A DNA stretch of 64,000 nucleotides from JANPLG01 sp964609085 (GTDB lineage Bacteria; Armatimonadota; SYMT01): assembly GCA_964609085.1 (NCBI GenBank), contig CAZSRZ010000011.1, forward strand, positions 5,757-69,756. Direction: 5' to 3'. The position numbers were made by a program, and so were the translations under genes. Below, piece after piece: positions 6,986 to 16,001 of the stretch; the first letter of the stretch is position 1, and every line of letters begins with the position of its first letter. The notes beneath the pieces are model-generated. The model ran no database searches, was not told the DNA's origin, and saw nothing but the letters and a program-made list of their open reading frames with translations.

Positions 6986-9304
6986 CTACTGGTGGCTCTT
7001 GAGTTCGGCGACCACCATGCTGTGCACGGACAGGGGCGGCAGTAGGACCGCTGTCCCGCTCCGTGTGACACTCGGTTTCAGCGTCTTCCCCTCCGGCTCG
7101 AGATGGATCCGGCCGAGGCGATAGCCGGGCGCGAAGGTAACGCGGATGCCGTGGATCGGGAGGGTCTCTTCCCGGAGGGGAACGTCGTCGGTGGGGTGGG
7201 CGTGGTGCGCGGTGGTGTTGACGTTGTTGAAAAGGTGCAGTACCAGCCGCTCTCCTGCCCGGGTTTGCCGCACCAGGGTAGCCTGCACGCACATCGGTGC
7301 CTGCACCCGCACAGGCGGTGGGGCAGATGCGGCCCAGTCGATCGCATTCCGCAGCAGGACGCGCTGGTAGGGGTAGGCATACTGGTAGTAGGCGGCGTCG
7401 ATCCCGGCGGCAAAGTACGCCACCCTGCCCGTGCCGTGGAGCTGCGTGACGATGGCGGGTGACACTCCCGTCTCGCTCCCCTTCACCTGGAGTCCTCCCA
7501 CCACGCGGGTGCCCGGGCGAGGCGCTACGCGGACCGCCGGTCCCTTGAACGTGACCGGGTCGCCGCCGACGTAGGTCTGGACCTTGCCGGCGGCGATGGG
7601 ACCGGTCTGCTCCAGCCGCAGATCGAAGACGTTCTTCCGCTTCTCCCAGTAGTCCGGCCCGACTGCGCGGGCGAAGTTGACATCCAGGTCGGCCGGGGCC
7701 GCACGGCTGGCGGTGGGGCCGGCGATGGGGCCACGGTGATCCGCACCCAGCGTCTCCGCGAGGGCGAAACCCGCACGCGGCGTGCCGAACTCGTCGAACG
7801 CCGAGGTGTCGAGGCTGGCCACAAGCCCGCCGCCATTGCGGACAAACTGGTCCACCGCACGCGCCTGCGCTTCGTCGATACAGGCGGTGTTCGGCATGAT
7901 CAACACCCGATACCGCGCCAGGTCCGCGGGATTCAGGTTCCAGTCGTTGATTACGGCAACCGGCAGGTGCTCCTCCATGCAGGCCCGAAACGCCCCGAAG
8001 ACTGAGCCCAGGTAGCGCTCCTCCACCTGGCCCGCTGAGCGGCCGTAGAAGTTGCGCGTGTTGTCGCTCATCACCAGTGCTGCCCAGGGTTCGGGTTTCT
8101 TGTGCGTCAACCAGGGGCGGCGCCGGCGCACTTCGTCCATGCAGCGGTAGAGCTCCTCTTGCAGCCGGGGCGGCTGGCTGACGGCGATGCTGGGCGATGC
8201 GCCGTGGCTGAGGGCCAGCAGCATGCGCCGCAGGATCTCGTGCGGGGGGAAGCTGTCCTTGCCGTAGGGATTGCCGTGGCTCATCAGATACGGCTCGCTG
8301 AAGGCGACGCGGTGGTTGGTCACGGCCCAGATGTAGGCATTGGCGAACGCAGGGACGATGGTCGCCCCGCGATTGCTCTCGTCCAGCCAGAACTCCTGAT
8401 CCGGCGCGTCCAGCAACAGGTTCATCCGCGCCGGCATGTTGCGCGGGATGCTTAGAAAGTGGCCGAAGCGCCCCGCGTTGGTTGTCCACGTGACCAGCGC
8501 GACCTCCGGCTTGATCGCCTTGAGCCGCGACTGCATCCGGCGGACCAGATCTTCCAGCTTCCGATCCGCCCAATGCTGGTAGCGGCGGAAGGCGGGGTCA
8601 TCCATATCTGTGTTCGGGATCTCCCCGCCCGTGGCCGCACGGTAGCCGGCGCGGCAGGCGCTGCAGTAGCAGACACCGGCATAATGGAGACCGTCGAAGC
8701 TGAACGCGTCCACCTGGGGGTAGCGGGTCAGGATCTCCGCCAGCACGTCGATGAAGAAGTCGCCGTACGGACCCAACAGGCACAGCATGCCTCCGTGCGG
8801 GTACTTCTCCAGGTCGATCTCGGGGATGGTCCGCGTGTTGGTGGGGATTCGCCGCCACTCCGGATGATTCGTCCAGACCTCGCCCTGCAGGCTGGGGGGA
8901 TAGACCCCCAGGATGCGCACCCCGAGCTGGCGGTACTCGGCGATCTCCTTCTCCAGGCGCTCGAGGGGCACGTGCGGGCTGCGGCGATGGAGCAGCTTGC
9001 TGTCGTAATAGGCATAGAATGGGTCGACAAACCCCATCTCGCTGAGGGTGACGCCGTGCTCAACAGCCCTCATCCGCGCCTGCGTGTCCATCGCCGAGAG
9101 GGTGTAGCCACAGCCGACCGTGCTCTCCACCCACGCGGGCGGGCGGATGGCGCGGAAAGGCTGGGTGTCGAACGGCTGCGCCATGATCGACTCCGCCCAG
9201 ATGCCGTTCGGCGCACTCCCGAGCGCCGCCTGACCCAGGACCGGGCCGGCCGCCGCCGCGCACGCCGTCGCAAGCAAGAGGAGCAGGCGATAGGAGGGCC
9301 GCAC
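6986..9304 (-). CDS. Secreted GHL6/beta-galactosidase-like glycoside hydrolase
   Basis: A 772-residue protein with a GTG start and a clean signal peptide (LLLLLATACAAAAG). The N-terminal half (about 60-430) is a TIM-barrel of the hypothetical glycosyl hydrolase 6 type: a strand with GVRILGVYPPSLQGEVW, then DAFSFDGLHYAGVCYCSACRA with its paired CxxC. The central part (about 440-620) resembles the beta-galactosidase trimerisation (GATase-like) domain: YRVLIMPNTACIDEAQARAV, FVRNGGGLVASLDTSAFDE. A beta-sandwich C terminus follows. Proteins of this type are extracellular or periplasmic and are thought to act on plant or microbial polysaccharides; the substrate is unknown. It lies 17 bp after the upstream secreted-protein gene, probably in one operon. 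Confidence 0.8.
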   Translation of the reverse strand: MRPSYRLLLLLATACAAAAGPVLGQAALGSAPNGIWAESIMAQPFDTQPFRAIRPPAWVESTVGCGYTLSAMDTQARMRAVEHGVTLSEMGFVDPFYAYYDSKLLHRRSPHVPLERLEKEIAEYRQLGVRILGVYPPSLQGEVWTNHPEWRRIPTNTRTIPEIDLEKYPHGGMLCLLGPYGDFFIDVLAEILTRYPQVDAFSFDGLHYAGVCYCSACRAGYRAATGGEIPNTDMDDPAFRRYQHWADRKLEDLVRRMQSRLKAIKPEVALVTWTTNAGRFGHFLSIPRNMPARMNLLLDAPDQEFWLDESNRGATIVPAFANAYIWAVTNHRVAFSEPYLMSHGNPYGKDSFPPHEILRRMLLALSHGASPSIAVSQPPRLQEELYRCMDEVRRRRPWLTHKKPEPWAALVMSDNTRNFYGRSAGQVEERYLGSVFGAFRACMEEHLPVAVINDWNLNPADLARYRVLIMPNTACIDEAQARAVDQFVRNGGGLVASLDTSAFDEFGTPRAGFALAETLGADHRGPIAGPTASRAAPADLDVNFARAVGPDYWEKRKNVFDLRLEQTGPIAAGKVQTYVGGDPVTFKGPAVRVAPRPGTRVVGGLQVKGSETGVSPAIVTQLHGTGRVAYFAAGIDAAYYQYAYPYQRVLLRNAIDWAASAPPPVRVQAPMCVQATLVRQTRAGERLVLHLFNNVNTTAHHAHPTDDVPLREETLPIHGIRVTFAPGYRLGRIHLEPEGKTLKPSVTRSGTAVLLPPLSVHSMVVAELKSHQ

Positions 9305-9321
9305 CGGGTCCGCGCCCCAGC

Positions 9322-10167
9322 CTATTTCTTAACCGGCAGCAGGAGCTTCTCTCCGTCCGGATCGTCCTTGTCGTTCTGGCCGGGGACAATCCTCGACACG
9401 AACACGCGGGCTTCCATGTTCTTCCCGGGGATCGGCAGCATCGGGTTCCTGACGAGGTAGACTCCGCGAAGCAGTTGCCCCGACTTCGGGTCGAGGTGGT
9501 AGGTCACCTGCACGTGGACAATCTCCGCTTCGGTGGCGCCGAAGGTAGACGGGAAGCTCATCTCCATCCGGACCTTGAGGGCATCGACCCCAAGAAGCTT
9601 TTCCGCGCCGATCAGGGTGGAGGTGGCGACCACCGTCTTGTTCTTCAGCAGCGGGTTGGGGAACTCCGATTTCCAGGTATCCCCGATCTTTACAGGCTGG
9701 TCCGGCGCCGGGATGGACTGAATGACGGGCACCGACTTCTCCGAGCGATCGAAGGGGTCCGCCGCGGGGTTGACCCGCTTCACCATCAGTCCGTTGGGGG
9801 CAACGGTGATGGTGATCGGCTTCCGCATCGAGGGCTTGTCCGGGATCGGCATCCCGTTGATCGAGGTCTGGCGAGAGTCGTCGGATTGGTCGTACGTCAC
9901 GGTCCCGTCGGCAGCCACGTCCCTGACTTCGTGCCTGGACTCGCTGCGCAGCGCGATGACCAGATCCCCGGTGTCATCCGCGGCGCGACCGCTGATCTTG
10001 ATGTAGGTCCGAAACCGTTCCGTGTCGCCCTTCTTCCACTGGAAGCTCCACTTGTAGGCCTCGCCTTGCGCCGGACTGGGGTGGACGCCCAGGCCAAGAC
10101 AGGTGGCGAGCGCAACGGCGACGAAGAGTATTCGGACGGGGAGGGGCGTGACGGACGGGCGGTGCAC
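9322..10167 (-). CDS. Secreted protein of unknown function, DUF6263-like
   Basis: A GTG at 10167, preceded by GAGGA with a 6-base spacer, gives 281 residues and puts a signal peptide at the N terminus (VRILFVAVALATCLGLG). The longer open frame upstream lacks these features. The mature part is beta-rich: YKWSFQWKKGDTERFRTYIKI, then DGTVTYDQSDD, then a segment with DPFDRSEKSVPVIQSIPAPDQPV and IGDTWKSEFPNP, as in planctomycete and Armatimonadota secreted proteins that measure out as repeated beta-sandwich folds. The resemblance to DUF6263 is tentative. It lies upstream of, and close to, the GHL6 glycosidase, and is divergent from the DUF4038 gene. Function is unknown. Confidence 0.65.
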   Translation of the reverse strand: MHRPSVTPLPVRILFVAVALATCLGLGVHPSPAQGEAYKWSFQWKKGDTERFRTYIKISGRAADDTGDLVIALRSESRHEVRDVAADGTVTYDQSDDSRQTSINGMPIPDKPSMRKPITITVAPNGLMVKRVNPAADPFDRSEKSVPVIQSIPAPDQPVKIGDTWKSEFPNPLLKNKTVVATSTLIGAEKLLGVDALKVRMEMSFPSTFGATEAEIVHVQVTYHLDPKSGQLLRGVYLVRNPMLPIPGKNMEARVFVSRIVPGQNDKDDPDGEKLLLPVKK

Positions 10168-10343
10168 GGGATGTCCTCGCAATAGGGCTCCGGAGGGAGT
10201 TCGCTCCGACAGTGCGTTCACCCGTTCCCAGCGCGGCTCCTCCGCCCGAGCGAGCGCTCGGCGGGGATGGCCGCCGTCACCCCTCACCAGCCATGCCGGA
10301 CCGAGAAACCGGGCTGCAGCCGGTTGAAGAAGGGTGCTTGACC

Positions 10344-11792
10344 ATGCGATGGACCCTCTGCCTGCCGTTCCTGGCTGCCGCTGCCGTCGCTCTGCTCGCG
10401 GGCGTCGTCCCCGCCGCCGGAAAGGGTGACACGATGCGCCTGCGAGTGAGCCAGAATCGGCGCTTCCTTGTTCACGATCGCCTCCCTGACGATGGAGAAC
10501 CGTTCTTTTATCTGGGTGACACCGCCTGGGAGATCTTCCACAGGCTGACGCGAGAGGAAGCCGGTCGCTACCTTCGGCAGCGCGCCGAGCTCGGGTTCAC
10601 GGTCATCCAGGCCGTCGCCCTGGCAGAGTTCGACGGTCACACCGAACCGAACGCCTACGGACACCTGCCCCTTATCGACCAGGATCCTGCACGCCCAAAC
10701 GTCGTGCCGGGGCTGGCCAACGACTACTGGGATCACGTCGACGCCGTGGTTCGGAGCGCCAATGAACTCGGGTTGTGGGTCGGCTTCCTGCCGACCTGGG
10801 GTCGCTACTGGCACGACCCGGTCAAGGACGGAAAACCGCTCTTCACCCCGGAGAATGCGGAGGTCTACGGCGAGTGGTTGGGCCGGCGCTACCGCGACGC
10901 GGGTCTCATCTGGATCCTGGGCGGAGACCGCGTGGTGGAGAACGACACCCAGCGCGAGGTCATCCGGGCGATGGCTCGCGGCCTGCGCCGTGGGGACGGC
11001 GGCACCCACCTCATGACCTTCCACCCCGCCGGAGGGCGTGGGTCGGCAGAGGTCTTCCACACGGAACCCTGGCTTGACTTCAACATGCGTCAGAATGGCC
11101 ACGGCTGCGACTATGAGCGGTATCGGAACACCCGTCTGGAGTACGACCGGCTGCCCGTGAAACCCGTCATCGACGGCGAGCCGGTCTATGAGGACCATCC
11201 CGTCGCCTTCCGGCCAGACGAGCAAGGCCACTCCATTTCGGCCGATGTCCGCCGAGCCTTCTACTGGGACGTCTTCAGCGGCGCATTCGGGCACACCTAC
11301 GGGCACCACTCCGTCTGGCAGATGTACACCGCCGCGCGCAAGCCGATCAACCGCCCGCTGATGGAGTGGACGGAGGCGATGGAACAACCCGGAGCGCGGC
11401 AGATGCGGCATGGCCGGAGGCTGATCGAGTCTCGTCCGTTCCTCGACCGCGTCCCCGATGACGGCATTCTGGTCCCCGCGGCGTCACCGTCCTCCGTGCC
11501 CGGATCCGGGCGCTATCGCTTTGTCGCCACGCGCGACGCGGCCCGCACCTACGCGATGGTGTACGTGCCGATCGGCCGCCGCTTCCGCGTGCACATGGAC
11601 GCGGTGAAGGCGGACCGAGCCGTGGCCTGGTGGTTTGATCCCCGCAGCGGAAAGGCCACTCGAATCGGCTCGTTCTCCGCGCGGGGCGAACGGGAGTTCC
11701 TCTCCCCGTCGCCGGGGGAGTTTCAGGACTGGGTGCTCGTGCTCGACGCCGAAACCGCCGGCTATCCACCTCCCGGCAGGGCTCCGGAGTAG
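10344..11792 (+). CDS. Secreted DUF4038 (apiosidase-like, GH140-type) glycosidase
   Basis: The start is the ATG at 10344, with AGAAGG about 10 bases upstream and a signal peptide (CLPFLAAAAVALLAGVVPAAG); earlier in-frame codons lack both. The 482-residue product has the DUF4038 opening (FFYLGDTAWEIFHRLTREEAGRYLRQRAELGFTVIQ, here shown in overlapping parts) and the barrel strand LIWILGGDR, plus VKPVIDGEPVYEDHP carrying a likely catalytic acid. The C terminus (AMVYVPIGRRFRV, AWWFDPRSGKATRIG) matches the putative collagen-binding beta-sandwich usually attached to this family. Known GH140 members cleave apiose from rhamnogalacturonan II. Here only the fold is supported. It is divergent from the DUF6263-like gene. 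Confidence 0.84.
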   Translation: MRWTLCLPFLAAAAVALLAGVVPAAGKGDTMRLRVSQNRRFLVHDRLPDDGEPFFYLGDTAWEIFHRLTREEAGRYLRQRAELGFTVIQAVALAEFDGHTEPNAYGHLPLIDQDPARPNVVPGLANDYWDHVDAVVRSANELGLWVGFLPTWGRYWHDPVKDGKPLFTPENAEVYGEWLGRRYRDAGLIWILGGDRVVENDTQREVIRAMARGLRRGDGGTHLMTFHPAGGRGSAEVFHTEPWLDFNMRQNGHGCDYERYRNTRLEYDRLPVKPVIDGEPVYEDHPVAFRPDEQGHSISADVRRAFYWDVFSGAFGHTYGHHSVWQMYTAARKPINRPLMEWTEAMEQPGARQMRHGRRLIESRPFLDRVPDDGILVPAASPSSVPGSGRYRFVATRDAARTYAMVYVPIGRRFRVHMDAVKADRAVAWWFDPRSGKATRIGSFSARGEREFLSPSPGEFQDWVLVLDAETAGYPPPGRAPE

Positions 11793-11832
11793 CTCCTCTG
11801 CCGCGTTACCGACCGGGAGCGTAACCGTGCCC

Positions 11833-13017
11833 TCATGGGCCGCATTCCCTGGGGTCCGCCTTCACCGCCTCGATGCGGGCGCCGGTGCACAGCAACTCGC
11901 GGTTGCCTTCGCGCAGCAGATAGACTGCCGAGCCGTTGGTGAAAACCACCGCGCCGTCCGGGCAAAGGTCGTACGCCGCCACGTGATCCGCCAACACCTG
12001 CTCGACCCCCGAAGGCCCGCGGCGCACCAATTGCCATGTTCGGGGCACGAGGGCTGCGGGCTCTCCCTTTCGAGCTTCCTTCTCCGCCTTCCGGGCGTCC
12101 AGGGCCATCCCGTGAAGCGTGACGAAGCGCTCGTCGGGCCCCTCCTTCTTGACCTGTCCCGCCGTGATCAGCGGCTTGCCCGCAAACATCTGTGAAAGGA
12201 AATGCAGGAAGGAGACGAGCGCCCAGAGCAGCCGAACGGGGAAGAGGGCGATGTCGAGGAGCATGTTGCCGAGCGACGGCCCCGATGCGCGCACATAGGG
12301 TCGGCGGATGAAGTAGAGATTGCCCTCGGCGTCCGCGCGGGGCATCAGCAGGTCGCTCCCCTCTTGCTCCAGCACCGTCTCCAGGCTGCCTTTGCTCAGG
12401 TCCAGGCGACCGATGTGGTAGGCGCCCACGCCCGCCAGGCGGCCCTGTGTGTCGCGGCCGATCCCGGCCGATTGAAACAGCAGGCTGTCGGGGCTGCCCG
12501 GTACCCAGGACGGGGTCTCGTCGAGGGAGTCCCCCTCGGTCACGGTGTGCAGCCGCTTCCCCGCGGGATCGGTGACGGCGATGTGAGCGACACCGTCATC
12601 CGACGGCTGGGAGAAAGCGATCCTCTCCCCGTCGGGATGCGCCGCCAGGTGTCGGAGATGCAGTCGGTGGTGGTGGAAGAGCCGACGCTCTGCACGCTCG
12701 GCCGCCTCATGGATGAAGAGCCCGCCCACCTCCCCCATGTCCAGCGCGTAGAGCCACTCCCCGGCCTGGAACGCAGGTGCCGCACTGCTGATCCGGATCG
12801 GGCGCGCGCCGGCGTCGGGAGTATTCGGCCACATGGCCCCGCCCATCATGCGCCCGGGATCCGTGCGGGCCTTCCACTCGTGGCGCTCGCGAATGCGGGT
12901 CTGCTCGTCGAGCAGATCCTGCCCAAAGAGGCTCTCAACCTGCTCCGGCCGGGAGCCGGGTCGGCAGAGGAACAGCCGTCCGCCTGAGAGGAACGCGATC
13001 GTGGGGGTCATCGGCAT
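11833..13017 (-). CDS. TolB-like WD40/beta-propeller protein with membrane segment
   Basis: The start at 13017 (MPMTPTIAFLSGG) gives 394 residues; the upstream open frame is arginine-rich filler. The N-terminal 240 residues contain propeller-blade signatures such as HLAAHPDGERIAFSQPSDDGVAHIAVTD in overlapping parts and SWVPGSPDSLLFQSAG. A hydrophobic stretch near residues 255-285 (LLDIALFPVRLLWALVSFLHFL) may anchor the protein in the membrane or be a helical insert. The C terminus resumes a blade-like pattern (DHVAAYDLCPDGAVVFTNGS). The family of TolB-type propellers binds partner proteins; no specific role can be given. It lies downstream of the cytochrome DUF1549/1553 gene on the same strand. 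Confidence 0.68.
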   Translation of the reverse strand: MPMTPTIAFLSGGRLFLCRPGSRPEQVESLFGQDLLDEQTRIRERHEWKARTDPGRMMGGAMWPNTPDAGARPIRISSAAPAFQAGEWLYALDMGEVGGLFIHEAAERAERRLFHHHRLHLRHLAAHPDGERIAFSQPSDDGVAHIAVTDPAGKRLHTVTEGDSLDETPSWVPGSPDSLLFQSAGIGRDTQGRLAGVGAYHIGRLDLSKGSLETVLEQEGSDLLMPRADAEGNLYFIRRPYVRASGPSLGNMLLDIALFPVRLLWALVSFLHFLSQMFAGKPLITAGQVKKEGPDERFVTLHGMALDARKAEKEARKGEPAALVPRTWQLVRRGPSGVEQVLADHVAAYDLCPDGAVVFTNGSAVYLLREGNRELLCTGARIEAVKADPRECGP

Positions 13018-13149
13018 CGCCCGTCCGCCCGAGTTATCGCACACACCGGCACCCAGCAGCCGCGCTGCCTGTCGGCCGGCCCCGACTCGCCTGCAGTAGG
13101 GTCTTGCAGCCGTGCTGCACTCTCGCCAGCGGGCCAATCACGGCGAAGC

Positions 13150-15531
13150 TCATGGAGAGTACAGGTACTCGTTCAGGTTGAACAGCGCCTGGCAGAAGTC
13201 CACCAATCGATCGCCGCCGCGACCCGGGGGCAGCGACAGGAAGCCAACGCCCGTCCGCAATTCGTCGGCGATGGGGGAGCGATTGAGCGCGAGGGCGTAG
13301 GCGCGACGTACCTGAGCCGCTGCCTCCGCGCCTGCCTCCCTGCGCAGTCGCGCCGCGAACTCACGGGCTTGACGCCGGATCAACGGGTCGTTCAACAACA
13401 TCAGGGCCTGGAGCGGCGTCGTGGTGGCGTTGCGTTGAGGCACCGACGAGGTGATCTCCGGACAGTCAAACACCTCGAGCTGTGGCAGCAACAGGGATCG
13501 CTTCACCTTGACGTACACGCTGCGACGCCACGTCTTCGGGCTGTCCTCGCTGTCCGGCCAGTTGACGCCCTGGAACGTATCCGCTCGCAGGGAGGAATCT
13601 ACAGGCGGGTAGACCGGTGGGCCACCCATCTCCAGATTCAGTGAGCCGGACACCGCGAGGATGCTGTCCCGGATCGCCTCTGCTTCGAGTCGTCGCACGG
13701 GAACGCGCCAGACCAGCCGATTGAGCGGGTCGGTGCGCAGCGCCTCCGGGCGGGCTCGGCCGGACTGTCGGTAGGTGGAGGAGAGCATGATCAGCCGATG
13801 GATCGGCTTCAGCCTCCAGCCTCCCCGACGGAACGTGACGGCGAGCCAGTCCAGCAACTCCGGATGGCTGGGCTGGTCGCCGTTCAAACCAAAGTTGCTG
13901 GGGCTGGCGACGATGCCCCGACCGAAGTGTTGACGCCAGACGCGGTTGACCCAAACACGCGCTGTCAGAGGGTTCTCGTCGCTGCAAATCCACCGGGCCA
14001 GGGCCAACCGGCGCCCGGTCGTGGCTGCCGTGACCGCGGCGGCGGGCACGGTGCGGTCGCCGCCGGGCAGGCGAGTGATGAAACCCGGCGCCACTTCCGG
14101 CCCGGGATGGTAGGCGTCACCCCGCAGCAAGAGGTAGTTGGGCCCCCACTCCCGCTTTTTGTCCGTCACCGTCAGTGCGCGCGGCAACTGCGGCCGGCGG
14201 GCTTCCAGGGCGGCAACTCGGCCCGCCAGTTCCCGATAGCGCACCCGCTCCGGCTCCGGAAGCGCCGCGGCGATTTGCTCCTCGTCCGGAGTCGCCATCC
14301 CCGCCGCCTTCGCAGCCGCAAGCCCCCGCGCCCGCAGCGGACCGAACTCCGCCTGGAGAGGCGTGGCTTCTGTCTGCCATTGCTCAGTTGCCTGCTGCCA
14401 GGCTTGCTTCTCCGCAGGCGTCGGCACCTCCACCTCCCGCCGCTCCGTGGGTGCGAAAATCCCCTGGATTCGGTAGTAGTCGACCTGAGAAACAGGGTCG
14501 TACTTGTGGTCGTGACAGCGGGCACAGTTGATGGTGAGGCCCAGCATCACGTTTCCGGTGGTGCTCACCAGGTCGTCCAGCTCGTCGGCGCGTGTCGTCG
14601 GTAGCTTCGCCATGGCGAAGTCCTCCAGGCCACAGGCCAGGAACCCGGTCGCGATCAGGCTTTCCGGATCACCCGGGCTCACCTCGTCTCCCGCGAGCTG
14701 CTCGGTCAAGAACCGATCGTAGGGCTTATCGGCGTTGAAGGCGTTGATCACGTAGTCACGGTATCGCCAGGCCAGCGGCCGATCCTTGTCTCCTTCGTAG
14801 CCGGAACTCTCCGCAAAGCGGACCAGATCCAACCAGTGCCGGCCCCATCTCTCGCCGTAGCGGGGGCTTGCCAGCAGCGCATCGACCACACGCTCCCATG
14901 CCGCTGGGCGTCCGTCCCGCACGAACGCTTCCACCTCCTCCGGCGTCGGAGGCAGGCCGATCAGGTCGAAGTATGCCCTGCGAATGAGTTCGCGGCGGCT
15001 TGCCGGAGGGGATGGCGAGAGCCCCGAAGCGCGCAGCTTGCGCAGCACGAAAGCGTCGATCGGATTGGCGACCCACGGCGACGGATCCGGCGGCGGAGGC
15101 GTCACCCGCACCGGCTCGAAAGACCACCACGACTGTGCCTGCGCGGTGGTGAGCGCCTGGCCCGGCCACTCCGCGCCCGCGCGGACCCAACCGGCAACCA
15201 GCTCGATTTCCGCTGCCGACAAAGTGGCATTCGGAGGCATCTTCGGCGCTCGTTGGCCCCGCATCATCTGCAGCAGCAGGCTGCGTTCCGGGGATCCCGG
15301 CACCAGGGCCGGTCCCTTCACTCCACCCTTCAGCGCGCCGGTCCGCGTGTGCAGATCCAGCCCGCCGAGCTTAGCCCCGACGCCGTGGCAGCCCAGGCAG
15401 CGCTTTTCCAGAAACGCCTGCACCCTTGCCGCCGTGGGTGCCTGCTCCTGGGCCCCGGCCACAAGCGGCGCGGCAAACAGGATCAGGGCCAGCAAGGGTC
15501 GACGCCATACGGCTGCAAGGGAGTCCATCAT
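13150..15531 (-). CDS. Planctomycete-type cytochrome c + DUF1549 + DUF1553 protein (PSD1)
   Basis: The start at 15531 (MMDSLAAVWRR) has GGTAGG 3 bases upstream and is followed by a signal peptide (LLALILFAAPLVAGAQ). The 793-residue protein has a planctomycete cytochrome C domain with a CxxCH haem site (RCLGCHGVGAKLGGLDL), then DUF1549 (LRRAYFDLIGLPP type, here LIRRAYFDLIGLPPTPEEVE) with WGRHWLDLVRFAES, a second CARCHDHKYDP site, and C-terminal DUF1553 (LARWICSDENPLTARVWVNRVWRQHFG in parts; YRQSGRAR). The family is secreted and common in Planctomycetota and Armatimonadota; its reaction is unknown. It usually pairs with DUF1501, but no such gene is adjacent here; the other copy in this window (55029-57581) has one. 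Confidence 0.92.
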   Translation of the reverse strand: MMDSLAAVWRRPLLALILFAAPLVAGAQEQAPTAARVQAFLEKRCLGCHGVGAKLGGLDLHTRTGALKGGVKGPALVPGSPERSLLLQMMRGQRAPKMPPNATLSAAEIELVAGWVRAGAEWPGQALTTAQAQSWWSFEPVRVTPPPPDPSPWVANPIDAFVLRKLRASGLSPSPPASRRELIRRAYFDLIGLPPTPEEVEAFVRDGRPAAWERVVDALLASPRYGERWGRHWLDLVRFAESSGYEGDKDRPLAWRYRDYVINAFNADKPYDRFLTEQLAGDEVSPGDPESLIATGFLACGLEDFAMAKLPTTRADELDDLVSTTGNVMLGLTINCARCHDHKYDPVSQVDYYRIQGIFAPTERREVEVPTPAEKQAWQQATEQWQTEATPLQAEFGPLRARGLAAAKAAGMATPDEEQIAAALPEPERVRYRELAGRVAALEARRPQLPRALTVTDKKREWGPNYLLLRGDAYHPGPEVAPGFITRLPGGDRTVPAAAVTAATTGRRLALARWICSDENPLTARVWVNRVWRQHFGRGIVASPSNFGLNGDQPSHPELLDWLAVTFRRGGWRLKPIHRLIMLSSTYRQSGRARPEALRTDPLNRLVWRVPVRRLEAEAIRDSILAVSGSLNLEMGGPPVYPPVDSSLRADTFQGVNWPDSEDSPKTWRRSVYVKVKRSLLLPQLEVFDCPEITSSVPQRNATTTPLQALMLLNDPLIRRQAREFAARLRREAGAEAAAQVRRAYALALNRSPIADELRTGVGFLSLPPGRGGDRLVDFCQALFNLNEYLYSP

Positions 15532-15768
15532 GAACCTACCGTAGCCCCCATCCTGTCTCCGGCGAATCCGGTGAGCAGCCACTCTGCGTCAATCGCCATG
15601 CTTTGCCTGTCAAATCTCCCAGCCGCTATCACCGCGAGGCGGGCTCCCCGAGGTGCACCCGACAATTCGACCGATTCTCGCTCGATTCTGAACAACCGCC
15701 CCTCCGGGCTGTCGGAAACGTTCAAAACCGGGCCGGCACCGGCAAACTCCCGACGGATTCCCCCGAAT

Positions 15769-15784
15769 CTGTCGAATTCGACAG
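15769..15784. promoter_or_regulatory. Perfect 16-bp palindrome CTGTCGAATTCGACAG
   Basis: Both arms read CTGTCGAA/TTCGACAG with no spacer, as in a dimeric repressor operator. The half-site TTCGAC recurs three more times in the same non-coding region (15666, 15846, 15855). The binding protein is unknown. Confidence 0.45.
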
Positions 15785-15843
15785 GATCCGTGTCAAAAGC
15801 CCCAGCCACACCCGAACCCTTGCTCACGCTTGCTCCCCACCGG

Positions 15844-15861
15844 TTTTCGACACCTTCGACA
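15844..15861 (+). repeat. Tandem TTCGACA motifs upstream of recF
   Basis: Two copies of TTCGACA lie 9 bp apart (15846-15852 and 15855-15861); the first reads TTTTCGACA, one base from the DnaA-box variant TTTTCCACA. They could be DnaA sites or repressor half-sites; the sequence alone does not decide. Confidence 0.4.
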
Positions 15862-16001
15862 CCCCTACTACTACCACTACTTCTTCTATGTATTTCTGGA
15901 GTTTCCAGCCCCCATGTCGAGAACCTTCCGCTCAGGAAGAGTTTTGTTCCCATCTGTGCTGCACCCTGGCGTCGCTGAACTAAAGTAGAGCTGACTGCCC
16001 A

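Larger units (their letters stand above)
15532..16001. other. 470-bp non-coding region upstream of recF
   Basis: No credible gene was seen here; the open frames crossing it have no family signature and cover recF antisense. It separates the divergent PSD1 gene and recF. It contains a perfect 16-bp palindrome, several TTCGAC-type repeats and an AT-richer CTACTACTACCACTACTTCTTC tract before recF. It presumably holds the promoters of both genes. Confidence 0.6.

Noticed and set aside
6792..8573. 593-codon minus-strand frame over the GHL6 glycosidase
   Set aside because: Out-of-frame shadow; the GHL6 gene has a signal peptide and clear family motifs.
15866..15890. CTACTACTACCACTACTTCTTC tract read as a microsatellite or origin element
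   Set aside because: Too short and imperfect to be called a repeat array; noted only as an AT-richer tract.
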